A stretch of 64,000 nucleotides of DNA from Lachnoclostridium sp. An138 (GCF_002160765.1 NZ_NFLF01000019.1:1-64000), one strand, 5' to 3'. Shown: positions 15,952 through 24,534, counted from the first letter of the stretch. The notes: generated from the sequence alone by a model not told the origin. Program-made: numbers and translations.

Positions 15952-16812
15952 ATGATGAATACAGGAATGATGGTGCCGTTTGTGAAGTGGGCAGGCGGAA
16001 AAAGACAGATGCTGGAGCAGCTTACGTTGCGCATGCCTGATGAATATGGAATATATTATGAACCCTTTGTGGGAGGCGGAGCCCTGGCTCTCTATCTGGA
16101 GCCGGAGCGGGCTTTCTTAAATGATATTAACAGAGAACTGGTCCATACCTATACAGAGATCCGGGATCATCTGGATACGATTCTGGTGCTCCTGGATACC
16201 ATGGACAAGGTGACCTGTACTAAGGAATACTATTATGAGATGCGGAGCCGCTACAATGAGAAGCTGAGGCTGCAGGATTATGACACAGAGATGGCAGCCC
16301 TGTTCATTTATCTGAACAAGCACTGCTTTAACGGCCTGTACCGGGTGAATACCCAGGGCCAGTTTAATGTGCCCTGGAATCAGAAGCAGCAGGTACGCTC
16401 CATGGATATGGAGAACATTAAACGGATTTCCGCTTTTCTGAAATCTGTGACAATCACCTGTCAGGACTTTGAGGCATCCCTGAAAGGGATAAAGAAAGGG
16501 GATTTCGTTTATTTTGACAGCCCCTATGCCCCTTTGAATCCCACCTCTTTTGATTCTTATACGAAGGAAGGCTTTGCGGAGGAGGAGCACCGCCGGCTGG
16601 CAGGCCTGTTCCGCCGGCTGACGGACGAAGGCGTATACTGCATGCTGACCAACCATAATACGGAGCTGATCCGGGAACTGTATGACGGTTTTCTGATTGA
16701 GGAGATTGACGTGCGCCGGGCCATCAATTCCGATCCGAAGAAGCGGACCGGAAAAGAGGTCATCATCCGAAATTACGGAGAGGCGGTCAAGGACGCGGAG
16801 CACGGGGAATGA
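15952..16812 (+). CDS. dam: Dam-like DNA adenine-N6 methyltransferase (D12 class)
   Basis: A 286-residue alpha-class adenine methylase. The SAM-binding motif is FVKWAGGKRQ (residues 10-19), followed by EPFVGGGAL, NDIN and the catalytic motif at 189-192, which reads DSPY instead of the usual DPPY. The length fits Dam/DpnM enzymes that modify GATC, but the specificity cannot be read from sequence alone. No restriction endonuclease gene is adjacent, so it looks like an orphan methylase. The ATG at 15952 is followed by a second ATG; GGGGAGA stands just upstream. It overlaps the MGMT gene by 4 bases. Confidence 0.9.
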   Translation: MMNTGMMVPFVKWAGGKRQMLEQLTLRMPDEYGIYYEPFVGGGALALYLEPERAFLNDINRELVHTYTEIRDHLDTILVLLDTMDKVTCTKEYYYEMRSRYNEKLRLQDYDTEMAALFIYLNKHCFNGLYRVNTQGQFNVPWNQKQQVRSMDMENIKRISAFLKSVTITCQDFEASLKGIKKGDFVYFDSPYAPLNPTSFDSYTKEGFAEEEHRRLAGLFRRLTDEGVYCMLTNHNTELIRELYDGFLIEEIDVRRAINSDPKKRTGKEVIIRNYGEAVKDAEHGE

Positions 16813-17117
16813 AGCACGTTCTGGATGAAGACCTGATTTATGAGATTCTTTCCGTGGTGGAAGAGATCCCGGAAGGATGTGTGGCCACCTATGGACAGAT
16901 CGCCAGACTCATTGGCCGGGAGAAAAATTCCAGGCTGGTGGGAAAGGTGTTAAGCATGGCGGAATATTACGGGCAGTATCCCTGCCACCGGGTCGTGAAC
17001 CATGCGGGAAGGCCGGCGCCGGGCTGGAGAGAGCAGGAGGAGCTGCTGCGCGGGGAAGGCGTGGAGCTGAAAAGAAACGGCTGTGTGGATTTGAAAAAGT
17101 ATCAGTGGGACTGCTGA
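16809..17117 (+). CDS. MGMT-family DNA-binding/alkyltransferase domain protein
   Basis: A 102-residue protein consisting only of the C-terminal domain of O6-alkylguanine-DNA alkyltransferase. PEGCVATYGQIARLIG forms the recognition helices and PCHRVV holds the acceptor Cys59. Because the cysteine is kept, it is not a typical alkyltransferase-like (ATL) protein, in which it is replaced by tryptophan. Stand-alone domains of this size (YbaZ/MGMT-like) may repair or only flag alkylated bases. ATGA overlap with the dam-like gene suggests co-translation and a shared DNA-modification context. Confidence 0.87.
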   Translation: MKHVLDEDLIYEILSVVEEIPEGCVATYGQIARLIGREKNSRLVGKVLSMAEYYGQYPCHRVVNHAGRPAPGWREQEELLRGEGVELKRNGCVDLKKYQWDC

Positions 17118-17162
17118 GAATGTATGGAAAATCCGGCCGAAATAGCTGAAAGAATGAAAGCA

Positions 17163-17195
17163 GGGAGCCGTTCCTTCGGTGGGCGGCTCCCTTCG
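17163..17195. terminator. Terminator-like hairpin between convergent genes
   Basis: GGGAGCCG (17163-17170) pairs with CGGCTCCC (17184-17191) around a 13-base loop. The T tract is poor, so strength is uncertain. Confidence 0.5.
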
Positions 17196-17205
17196 TGTAT
17201 GGTAT

Positions 17206-18078
17206 TTACGTGGTAATATAAGTATTGTACCCCTTCTGGCGCACTTCCCGCTCCATGGCGATGGCGTTGCTTAAACGGGAATATGCTCCTACCTGCACCT
17301 TATACAGGCCATCCTGGTAAATGATGTAGGCCGGGAAGCCGTCGTTTTCCAGAAGGCTTAACAGATTGTCGGCGTTCTGCCGGTCGCGGAAGGCCCCTGC
17401 CTGCACCCGGTACAGTTCCTGCTCCGGGCCCGTGCCCTCAGGCATGGAGGGGCATACAGGGCAGTTCTGCCCGTTTCCCATCATATTATTTCCCATATTG
17501 TTTCCCATTGAATTTCCAGTCATATTTCCTCCTCCTGATACATTCTGATTTTCCAGTGTTTCCATGATGCCGTCAGCGATCCCCTGGGCTATGGCCTGGA
17601 AGCGGGAATCAAACAGCTGATTATCTGTAGTGCTGTCGATGAATCCTGCTTCCACAAGAAGGGCGGGCATCTGAGTGCTGTTCAGCACCACCAGATTGGG
17701 ACGGATGCTTACGCCTGCGTTGCGGAACCCCAGACGCTCCAGATTGGCGTTGATGTTCTGGGCCATTTCCTTTTTGATGCCGGAATCGTCGTAGATCAGT
17801 GTCTGGACTCCCGAATATTTCCCGGGATACTCTGCAGCATTCCGGTGAATCGAGACGAAAAGATCCGCTCCTTCTTCGTTGGCGATGGCTGCCTTCTGCC
17901 CTACGGACTGGGTGGTGTCCGTAGTTCTTGTGTAGCTCACGTCATAGCCGTTTTCCTCCAGAATCCGTCCTACCGCCATGGCAAGGCGCAGGGCGTCATC
18001 GCTTTCCCGGCGGCCCTGATATACCGCGCCAGGGTTGCTCCCGCCGTGTCCGGCGTCCACTACTATTTTTGTCGCCAT
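17206..18078 (-). CDS. N-acetylmuramoyl-L-alanine amidase with SPOR domain (CwlC-like)
   Basis: A 290-residue amidase_3 enzyme that cuts the lactyl-L-alanine bond of peptidoglycan. VVDAGHGGSNPGAV carries the first zinc His, SIHRNA the second, and LLVEAGFID the catalytic Glu. A Gly/Asn/Met-rich linker (residues about 181-210, repeated MGNN) leads to a C-terminal SPOR domain (YRVQAGAF and YKVQVGAYS). It has no signal peptide, like B. subtilis CwlC, which acts in mother-cell lysis during sporulation. By analogy a sporulation role is likely. It is transcribed alone and leftward. Confidence 0.92.
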   Translation of the reverse strand: MATKIVVDAGHGGSNPGAVYQGRRESDDALRLAMAVGRILEENGYDVSYTRTTDTTQSVGQKAAIANEEGADLFVSIHRNAAEYPGKYSGVQTLIYDDSGIKKEMAQNINANLERLGFRNAGVSIRPNLVVLNSTQMPALLVEAGFIDSTTDNQLFDSRFQAIAQGIADGIMETLENQNVSGGGNMTGNSMGNNMGNNMMGNGQNCPVCPSMPEGTGPEQELYRVQAGAFRDRQNADNLLSLLENDGFPAYIIYQDGLYKVQVGAYSRLSNAIAMEREVRQKGYNTYITT

Positions 18079-18274
18079 GCAATCTCCTTATCAACTGAAA
18101 GTACATTCTTCACCCATAAGATATGCGTGTAAACTGTGTCTTGTGAAAATAAATAAAGTGGTGTATCATGAATACGGCTTTTACGTTTCCTGCCCGTTCC
18201 GAATCCGAAAAACGCGGCGGATTCCGAAGGAAAAGGGAACATGACTGTAAGAAAACAGAAAGGATTTGCATAGA

Positions 18275-19009
18275 ATGAAACAGAAATGCGCGGTGATCAC
18301 GGGAGCGTCCCGGGGGATAGGAGCCGCGGCGGCAGAGCGCTTCGCGGCCGGCGGCTGGAACCTGGCTCTTTCCTGTGTCCGTTCCCGGGAAACATTGGAG
18401 GAGCTGGCCCGGAGACTTCACGCCAAATGGGGGATCACCTGCCTGACCTATATGGGAGACATGGGACGGGAGGAAGCGGTCCGGGAATTTTTCGGCAGGA
18501 TAGAAGAGAGCTTCGGGGGCGCCGGCGTGCTGGTTAATAACGCGGGAATCTCCCGGGTGGGCCTTCTGGAGGAAATGTCCCTGGAAGAATGGGAGGAGGT
18601 TATGCGCACCAATGTAACCTCTGCTTTCCTCTGCGCAAGAGCGGCCATTCCCTATATGCTCCGCAGAAAGTCCGGTTCCATCATCAATGTGTCTTCCGTA
18701 TGGGGCTGTGTGGGGGCTTCCTGCGAGGCGGCCTATTCCGCCTCCAAAGGAGCGGTCAATGCCCTGACCCGGGCGCTGGCCAAGGAACTGGCTCCCAGCG
18801 GCATCGCGGTGAACGCGGTGGCCTGCGGAGCGGTGGATACGGATATGAACGCCTGCTTTTCTCCAGAGGAGCGTCAGGAGATTGCAGAGGAGATCCCTGC
18901 CGGACGGTTTGCCCTTCCTTCGGAAGCGGCGGATCTGATTTATACCCTTGCGGAGCGTCCGTCCTATCTGACCGGACAGATCATCCGGCTGGACGGCGGG
19001 TGGATTTAA
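18275..19009 (+). CDS. SDR-family oxidoreductase, FabG-like
   Basis: A 244-residue short-chain dehydrogenase/reductase. The NADP-binding motif is TGASRGIG (residues 9-16), NNAG is near 90, and the catalytic Ser-Tyr-Lys set appears as SSVWG and YSASKGA. The C-terminus ends LTGQIIRLDGGWI, as in 3-oxoacyl-ACP reductases. The distance from fatty-acid genes leaves the substrate open. I chose ATG 18275 because AGGA (18261-18264) is 10 bases upstream; a TTG at 18266 would be too close to that site. Confidence 0.88.
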   Translation: MKQKCAVITGASRGIGAAAAERFAAGGWNLALSCVRSRETLEELARRLHAKWGITCLTYMGDMGREEAVREFFGRIEESFGGAGVLVNNAGISRVGLLEEMSLEEWEEVMRTNVTSAFLCARAAIPYMLRRKSGSIINVSSVWGCVGASCEAAYSASKGAVNALTRALAKELAPSGIAVNAVACGAVDTDMNACFSPEERQEIAEEIPAGRFALPSEAADLIYTLAERPSYLTGQIIRLDGGWI

Positions 19010-19061
19010 GTACTTTATGAGAAACATTGCCGCCCGGGGAGGCGGCAGGAGGGAGTAAGTT

Positions 19062-19430
19062 ATGAAAATTATCAAACAGTTCGGGATTATCTTTTCCCTG
19101 TGCTGGATCGCCACGGTGATTGAGGGGCTTTTACCCATCGCTTTTCCGGCCAGTGTCATTGCCATGCTGCTTCTGCTGCTCTGTCTGATGACAGGCGTGC
19201 TGAAGATTGACCATATCCGGGAGAAGTCGGATTTTCTTCTGGCGAATATGGCTTTCTTTTTCATTCCGGCCGGAGTGAATGTGATCAACTATCTGGATAT
19301 CCTGAAAGCGAACTGGCTGCCGCTTCTGCTGATCTGTGTGATTACCACGGTTATCACCTTTGCGGCCACTGCCTACAGCATCCGTCTTACCATCTGGCTG
19401 CTTGGCCGGAGGAAAGGAGCAGACAGATGA
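19062..19430 (+). CDS. lrgA: CidA/LrgA family holin-like membrane protein
   Basis: A 122-residue protein with four membrane helices, typical of LrgA/CidA: FPASVIAMLLLLLCL in helix 2 and FFIPAGVNVINY in the loop before helix 3. These small proteins act with LrgB in controlling autolysis and, in several Gram-positive bacteria, pyruvate or glycolate-type uptake. The start codon follows GGAGGG. A short hairpin (TGCCGCC-GGCGGCA, 19028-19047) lies directly in front of the ribosome binding site. Its stop overlaps lrgB by 4 bases. Confidence 0.9.
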   Translation: MKIIKQFGIIFSLCWIATVIEGLLPIAFPASVIAMLLLLLCLMTGVLKIDHIREKSDFLLANMAFFFIPAGVNVINYLDILKANWLPLLLICVITTVITFAATAYSIRLTIWLLGRRKGADR

Positions 19431-20107
19431 GTGATATATTTTCTTCTCCTTTCTTTGGAATCGCGCTCAGTATTCTGGCCTTCTGGATCGGCGTAAAGAT
19501 TCAGAAGCAGCTGAAATCGGTTCTGTGCAATCCGCTCCTGATTGCGATCCTGCTTACATCGGTGGTGCTTCTGGCTTTTGATATTCCCTATGAGAGCTAC
19601 AACGAGGGCGGAGCCGTCATCAATATGTTCCTGACCCCTGCCACGGCCTGCCTGGCAGTGTCGATCTATACAAAGATACAGATCCTGAAGAAAAACTGTA
19701 TTCCCATTGTGGTGGGCTGTACGGTAGGTTCCCTGGCGTCCATGGGAAGCGTCTGGCTGCTCTGTCAGCTTTTCGGCCTGGATGAGGCCATGACAGCCTC
19801 CCTGATCCCGAAATCCATCACTACCCCCATTGCCATGGAGGTCTGCCAGTCCCACGGCGGTATTGTGCCGGTGACTGTGATCGCGGTGATTTTCACGGGA
19901 ATTCTCGGAAGCATTCTGGCGCCTTTCCTGATCCGCCTGTTCCGGGTGGACAATCCCGTGACAGCCGGCCTGGCCATCGGAGCCTGCAGCCACGCGGTGG
20001 GAACCTCCCGGGCGCTGGAGCTGGGCGAGACGGAGGGAGCCATGAGCGGTCTTGCCATCGGCGTCTGCGGCATTATCACGGTGATTGTATCCATGGTGCT
20101 GCTGTGA
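19427..20107 (+). CDS. lrgB: LrgB-like integral membrane protein
   Basis: A 226-residue membrane protein with about seven helices, the partner of LrgA. Family features include LIPKSITTPIAMEV and AIGACSHAVGTSRALE, where conserved polar residues lie in membrane helices. With the overlapping LrgA gene it forms the complete LrgAB unit; no LytSR two-component genes are next to it, so its regulation is unknown. The next gene on the same strand has its own promoter and leader. Confidence 0.93.
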   Translation: MSDIFSSPFFGIALSILAFWIGVKIQKQLKSVLCNPLLIAILLTSVVLLAFDIPYESYNEGGAVINMFLTPATACLAVSIYTKIQILKKNCIPIVVGCTVGSLASMGSVWLLCQLFGLDEAMTASLIPKSITTPIAMEVCQSHGGIVPVTVIAVIFTGILGSILAPFLIRLFRVDNPVTAGLAIGACSHAVGTSRALELGETEGAMSGLAIGVCGIITVIVSMVLL

Positions 20108-20135
20108 GAGGCGCAGATCCTGTCAGATTTGCCGC

Positions 20136-20164
20136 TTGCATTTCTGGTTTGATGCCGCTATAAT
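20136..20164 (+). promoter_or_regulatory. Promoter for the LuxR-type regulator
   Basis: TTGCAT (20136-20141) and TATAAT (20159-20164) are spaced by 17 bases. Transcription would start near 20171 and run first through two hairpins (20179-20240). Confidence 0.8.
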
Positions 20165-20178
20165 AAAGCAAAAAAGAC

Positions 20179-20240
20179 GCGCGCTTCCAGGCGCGCAGGC
20201 CGAAGGGGGCTTCCCGCGAGAGCGGGGAGCCTCCTTTTTT
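20179..20240 (+). terminator. Leader hairpins, the second a terminator (possible attenuator)
   Basis: GCGCGC at 20179-20184 pairs with GCGCGC at 20191-20196. Then GGGGGCTTCCCGC (20205-20217) pairs with GCGGGGAGCCTCC (20222-20234) over a GAGA loop and is followed by six T. The second hairpin is a strong intrinsic terminator. It could end the lrgAB transcript, but it also lies between the promoter at 20136 and the regulator start at 20298, so it may attenuate that gene. Confidence 0.75.
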
Positions 20241-20297
20241 CCCCGGAGACAGGGTTCCCTGCCACAGAGCAGGATAATGGTATACGGAGGTGGGACC

Positions 20298-21044
20298 ATG
20301 AGAGCTTTTGAGACGAACGACTGGCTGCTGCTGAACAGCATGATCTACAGGATTTATACCACGGAGGATTTTGAGACCATGCGGCAGCAGTTCCTGGAGC
20401 AGCTGAAAATGGTGATTGACTTTGACAGCGCGGATTTTTATCTGGCCAGCCAGGAGGGCGAAGGTCTTTGCGATCCGGTGACCATCAACTGTGACCCGGG
20501 CTTAAGCGCCGCCTATGACGAGCTGGATTACAGCAGGGGAATCATGTACAGCGGCAAGACGCTGATTTACAGGGAGACGGATATTATCTCCGATGAAGCC
20601 CGGGTGCAGACGGAATATTACCAGAAGGTCTACAGGCCGAACAACTGGCATTTCGCTCTGCAGATGGTGCTTGCGAGAAACAAGAGATTTCTCGGCGTGG
20701 TGAGCCTGTACCGGACCATCGGGAAGCAGGATTTCCAGTATGAGGATATCTTTGTGCTGGACATTTTAAAGGAGCATCTGGCCTGGCGCCTGTCCCGCAG
20801 CAGGAATCGGGACGAACAGGCGGGTGGAAAGCTTTCGGTATCCCAGGCGGCGGAGCGCTATGAGCTGACCCGGAGGGAGACCGCGATTCTGAAGCTTCTT
20901 CTGGAAGGAAAAGACAGCGCTGGGATCTGCGAGGAGGCCTCCATCAGTCCGAACACCCTGAAGAAACATATCTCCAGCATTCACCATAAAATGGGAACCA
21001 GAAGCAGGGTACAGCTTTTCAAAATGGTGCGGGAGATGGAATAA
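20298..21044 (+). CDS. LuxR-type (GerE HTH) transcriptional regulator
   Basis: A 248-residue regulator. The C-terminal HTH (about residues 178-245) has LTRRETAILKLLLEGKDSAG, followed by SPNTLKKHISSIHHKMGTRS, as in the GerE/LuxR fold. The N-terminal 170 residues look like a GAF-type sensory domain (VIDFDSADFYLAS, FLGVVSLYR) with no receiver-domain phosphorylation site. GGAGGTGGG precedes the ATG. As the first gene of the polyamine/agmatine region it is the likely regulator of that locus (inference from position); the ligand is unknown. Confidence 0.85.
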   Translation: MRAFETNDWLLLNSMIYRIYTTEDFETMRQQFLEQLKMVIDFDSADFYLASQEGEGLCDPVTINCDPGLSAAYDELDYSRGIMYSGKTLIYRETDIISDEARVQTEYYQKVYRPNNWHFALQMVLARNKRFLGVVSLYRTIGKQDFQYEDIFVLDILKEHLAWRLSRSRNRDEQAGGKLSVSQAAERYELTRRETAILKLLLEGKDSAGICEEASISPNTLKKHISSIHHKMGTRSRVQLFKMVREME

Positions 21045-21116
21045 AAGTAGGCGGAATATAACACAAAAGGGCCAGAAATGGTACGAAATACCCGGAAAGA
21101 TGGTCTGAAAGAGCAC

Positions 21117-21145
21117 TTGAAACGTGGTACGGAAAGGAGTATATT
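21117..21145 (+). promoter_or_regulatory. Promoter for the P-II/pot operon
   Basis: TTGAAA (21117-21122) and TATATT (21140-21145) are separated by 17 bases. It lies 120 bases upstream of the P-II gene. Confidence 0.65.
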
Positions 21146-21197
21146 CTCAGATATCAATTAGCAGAAAAACGAAAATCTTATAGCAAGGCCTGAAAGC

Positions 21198-21230
21198 AAG
21201 GGAGCTGTCTCAAAAGACAGCTCCCTTTGC
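21198..21230 (+). terminator. Hairpin between the promoter and the P-II gene
   Basis: AAGGGAGCTGTCT (21198-21210) pairs perfectly with AGACAGCTCCCTT (21215-21227) over a CAAA loop. The T run is short. It may terminate the regulator gene or, being downstream of the 21117 promoter, act in the leader of the operon. Confidence 0.65.
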
Positions 21231-21264
21231 CGTATATGGACAGACGGTGAACGGAGGAGCGTTT

Positions 21265-21618
21265 ATGAAAGAAATTATCATTATCGTAAGACCTGAAAAG
21301 CTGGAGGACATTAAGCACATTCTGGACGAGGTGAACTGCGGAGGCATGACTCTGTCCACGGTCATGGGCTGCGGAACTCAGAAAGGCATGGTGGAGGAAC
21401 AGGGAACCAGAGAGCTGAAGGGCTTTCAGACGACCATCAATCTGCTGCCCAAGATCCGCATTGAGGTGGTGGTCAACGACCGGGATGTGGAGCCGATTAT
21501 CTCGGCCGTCCGGGAAAAATGCGCCACAGACCATGCGGGAGACGGAAAAATCTTTGTGAGAAACATTGAGGAGGTCGTCCGTATCCGTACAGGAGAGCGG
21601 GGATTCAAAGCTCTGTAG
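21265..21618 (+). CDS. P-II family signalling protein with atypical T-loop
   Basis: A 117-residue GlnB/GlnK-like trimeric sensor of 2-oxoglutarate and ATP/ADP. Family-typical stretches are MTLSTVMGCG, QKG, LLPKIRIEVVV and GDGKIFVRNIEEVVRIRTGE. The T-loop region between QKG and LLPK is GMVEEQGTRELKGFQTTIN, which lacks the tyrosine (Tyr51 in GlnB) that is uridylylated in enteric bacteria. GGAGGA is 6 bases before ATG 21265. Its place directly ahead of potA rather than amtB is unusual and suggests control of polyamine transport or catabolism by nitrogen or energy state (inference). Confidence 0.9.
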   Translation: MKEIIIIVRPEKLEDIKHILDEVNCGGMTLSTVMGCGTQKGMVEEQGTRELKGFQTTINLLPKIRIEVVVNDRDVEPIISAVREKCATDHAGDGKIFVRNIEEVVRIRTGERGFKAL

Positions 21619-21677
21619 CGGACGGCGGACGCGGGCCTGCCCGCTTCAGAAAAAGAGCAGTCGGAAGAGGTGGATAT

Positions 21678-22784
21678 ATGAGCGGCATTGTACAGCTGGA
21701 AGGTGTAAACAAATATTTCGGAAAAAATCATGTGGTAAAGAATTTGAACCTTTCCGTGGAAGAAGGAGAGTTTCTGACCCTGCTGGGTTCATCAGGCTGC
21801 GGCAAGACCACGACGCTGCGGATGATCGCGGGTTTCGAGGAGCCGACTTCGGGCAGCATCCTGGTGGAGGGCCAGGCGGTGGAGGAAAAGGAGCCTTTTG
21901 AAAGAAACGTCAATACGGTATTTCAGAGCTATGCCCTGTTTCCCCACAAAACCATTTACGATAACGTCGCCTACGGACTGAAAATGAAGAAGGTGCCGAA
22001 GACGGAGATCGCCCGGAGGGTGAAAGAAATCATGGCTCTGGTACAGCTCACAGGATTTGAGGAGCGGTATCCGTCCCAGCTTTCCGGCGGGCAGAAGCAG
22101 AGAGTGGCCATCGCCCGGGCCCTTATAAACCGGCCCCGCGTGCTGCTTCTGGATGAGCCTCTGGGAGCCCTGGATCTGAAGCTGCGCAAGCAGATGCAGC
22201 TGGAGCTGAAGCGGCTCCAGAGGAAGCTGAACATTACCTTCATCTATGTGACCCACGACCAGGAGGAGGCGCTGACTATGAGTGACCGGATCGCGGTCAT
22301 GCACGACGGGATTCTGGATCAGCTTGGGACTCCGGAGGAAATTTACGAGCAGCCCCGGACGAAATTTGTGGCGACCTTTATCGGAGAGACGAACATTTTC
22401 GAGGGCAATATCAAGGAGCTTGCCATGGGCAGGGTGGCAGTCCGAATTGAAAACGGCGTGATCCGGGGCTGCGGATATGGTTTTTCCAGAAACGAGTACA
22501 TCACAGTTTCCGTGCGGCCGGAGAAGATGAAATTTTCTGCAGCTCCGGTCAAGGGCTTCCAGCTGGAGGCACAGGTGAAGGATTACGTCTACGCGGGCTC
22601 TGTGGTGAAATGCATCGCGGTTCTGCAGAACGGCATGGAGATCAAGATGGACCGCCTGGCAGGAGAGGAACTGCCGGAACCCGGAAGCATCATTCATCCC
22701 TGGTGGGAGGAAAAGGACGCGGTGCTGCTCCACAATCCGGAGAATCAGGTGCTGAAAATGATAGACAGTATGCCTTTGATATAG
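21678..22784 (+). CDS. potA: Spermidine/putrescine ABC transporter ATP-binding protein
   Basis: A 368-residue ABC ATPase with Walker [10 protein letters not shown] (residues 37-45), signature [10 protein letters not shown], Walker B VLLLDEP and a C-terminal TOBE regulatory domain (about 280-350). The length and TOBE domain match PotA. It powers import by the permeases encoded next. It follows the P-II gene after 60 bases, with GAGGTGG before the ATG, and is 15 bases ahead of potB. The four pot genes form a complete importer. Confidence 0.95.
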   Translation: MSGIVQLEGVNKYFGKNHVVKNLNLSVEEGEFLTLLGSSGCGKTTTLRMIAGFEEPTSGSILVEGQAVEEKEPFERNVNTVFQSYALFPHKTIYDNVAYGLKMKKVPKTEIARRVKEIMALVQLTGFEERYPSQLSGGQKQRVAIARALINRPRVLLLDEPLGALDLKLRKQMQLELKRLQRKLNITFIYVTHDQEEALTMSDRIAVMHDGILDQLGTPEEIYEQPRTKFVATFIGETNIFEGNIKELAMGRVAVRIENGVIRGCGYGFSRNEYITVSVRPEKMKFSAAPVKGFQLEAQVKDYVYAGSVVKCIAVLQNGMEIKMDRLAGEELPEPGSIIHPWWEEKDAVLLHNPENQVLKMIDSMPLI

Positions 22785-22799
22785 GGAGGTGGCGTAAAT

Positions 22800-23684
22800 T
22801 TGGAAAAGACGAAGAAACATTCCCGGCACAGTTTTCGGAGCAATACGCTGCCGGCAGTGGTGATGACAGGCCCGATGACGCTTCTGCTGCTTCTTCTTGT
22901 GGCTGCCCCGCTGATTTATGTGGGAGTCATGAGTTTCTGTTCCATTGACGAGTATTATAATGTGGTTTTCCGCTTTACCACTGAGAATTACGCCCGCCTG
23001 GTCAGCCTGGATTATCTGAAAATCTACGGGCAGTCCCTTCTGATAGCTTTTGTGACCACGGTCATCTGTATCCTGATAGGATATCCCTTTTCCTGGCTGA
23101 TTGCCCGGACGAAAAGCAAATACAAAAAGATTCTGTATATGCTGGTGATCGTTCCCTTCTGGACCAACTCGCTGATCCGCGTCTATGGGTGGAGAACCTT
23201 TCTGGGAACGAACGGCTGGCTGAATACGGCGCTGCAGTTCCTGCATCTGACAGACGGGCCGCTGGATTTCCTGTATAACCGGGGAACGACGATTCTGGGC
23301 ATGGTCTACTGCCTGCTTCCGTTTATGATTCTGCCGCTGTACACGTCCATCGAAAAGCTGGATCAGAGCCTTCTGGAGGCTTCGGCGGATCTGGGAGCAA
23401 AGCGGGCAAAGACTTTTCTGGAGGTAGTCCTGCCGCTGACCTCCGGAGGCATTTTTTCCGGAAGCATTATGATATTTATTCCCTGCCTCGGATACTTTTT
23501 CATCTCGGATATCCTGGGCGGCGGCAATTCGGATGTGATCGGAAACCTGATTGAACGGCAGTTCCAGAGCGGAAACAACTGGCCTCTGGGCGCGGCCCTG
23601 TCCATCGTGCTGATTGTGATTACGCTGATCCTTGTGAAGCTGTACCAGAGGATGGGCGGCAGCATGGAGAGCCTTGGCGTCTGA
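22800..23684 (+). CDS. potB: Polyamine ABC transporter permease PotB
   Basis: A 294-residue inner-membrane permease with about six helices. The cytoplasmic EAA loop reads EASADLGAKRAKTFLEVVLP (near residues 192-211) and contacts PotA. The start is TTG at 22800, with GGGAGGTGG 8 bases upstream and MEKTKKHSRHS as first residues; there is no nearer ATG. It belongs to the PotABCD unit for spermidine/putrescine-type substrates, though the exact amine cannot be read from a permease. Confidence 0.93.
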   Translation: MEKTKKHSRHSFRSNTLPAVVMTGPMTLLLLLLVAAPLIYVGVMSFCSIDEYYNVVFRFTTENYARLVSLDYLKIYGQSLLIAFVTTVICILIGYPFSWLIARTKSKYKKILYMLVIVPFWTNSLIRVYGWRTFLGTNGWLNTALQFLHLTDGPLDFLYNRGTTILGMVYCLLPFMILPLYTSIEKLDQSLLEASADLGAKRAKTFLEVVLPLTSGGIFSGSIMIFIPCLGYFFISDILGGGNSDVIGNLIERQFQSGNNWPLGAALSIVLIVITLILVKLYQRMGGSMESLGV

Positions 23685-23703
23685 CGGGGAAGGAGGAGTC
23701 TGA

Positions 23704-24534
23704 ATGAAAAGAAAAAAGAGAGAACGGGCCAGAAAACGGCTGGAAGCCCTGTTCTGCGCTCTGGTTTATCTGTTTTTATTTCTTCCCATCAGCGTCATTG
23801 TGGTAAATTCCACGAACGCCACCACCTCAAAGCCTTATCTGAGCTGGAAGGGGTTTACGCTGGACTGGTATGTGGAATTGTTTGATAATTCCGCGCTGCT
23901 GGAATCCTTCGGGAATACCATGGTGATTGCCCTTGTCAGCACTCTGCTGGCGACGGTCATCGGGACCCTGGGAGCGGTAGGCATGTACCGGTATAAGTTT
24001 AAGGGAAAAAATCTTCTGGACGGCCTTCTGTACATACCGGTGGTGATTCCGGAGATCGTACTTGGAATCTCCCTTCTGACGATCTTTGCCCTTGTGGATA
24101 TTCCCAGAGGCATGCTGACGCTAATTCTGGCTCATGTGACCTTCTGCGTTCCATATGTAATCTTTAATGTAAGAGCCAGGCTTGCGGGCTATGACAGCTC
24201 CATCGAGGAAGCAAGCCTTGACCTGGGCGCGAACCGGGTACGGACCTTTTTTGAGATTACCCTTCCGGTGCTGGCGCCGGGAATCGCGGGAGGAGCGCTT
24301 CTGGCCTTTACGCTCTCCATCGATGATGTGATTATCAGCTATTTTGTAAATGGCCAGACGAAGACCTTTCCACTCAAGGTCATGGAGAGCATCAAGAGCG
24401 GCGTGGCGCCGGATGTGAATGCGCTTTCCACTCTGATTCTGCTGGGTACGATTGTACTGGTGGTTCTGACTCAGAGTGATCTTTTAAAAGTAAAAAGGAA
24501 AGTGAAAAAGAGGAAAAAGGAGGAAGTATTATGA
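23704..24534 (+). CDS. potC: Polyamine ABC transporter permease PotC
   Basis: A 276-residue permease partner of PotB, with about six membrane helices and the EAA loop EASLDLGANRVRTFFEITLP (near residues 180-199). It starts at ATG 23704 with GGAGGAG upstream and overlaps potD by 4 bases (ATGA). The lysine/arginine-rich N-terminus (KRKKRERARKR) is cytoplasmic. Confidence 0.94.
   Translation: MKRKKRERARKRLEALFCALVYLFLFLPISVIVVNSTNATTSKPYLSWKGFTLDWYVELFDNSALLESFGNTMVIALVSTLLATVIGTLGAVGMYRYKFKGKNLLDGLLYIPVVIPEIVLGISLLTIFALVDIPRGMLTLILAHVTFCVPYVIFNVRARLAGYDSSIEEASLDLGANRVRTFFEITLPVLAPGIAGGALLAFTLSIDDVIISYFVNGQTKTFPLKVMESIKSGVAPDVNALSTLILLGTIVLVVLTQSDLLKVKRKVKKRKKEEVL

Noticed and set aside
21792-23246. 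Long open frames on the minus strand (for example 21792-23246, 28689-29957, 30063-31277, 56393-57739, 61318-62511)
   Set aside because: They are antisense to clear, complete genes with strong family motifs, have no matching ribosome binding site, and read as low-complexity His/Arg/Gln-rich sequence typical of GC-rich shadows.
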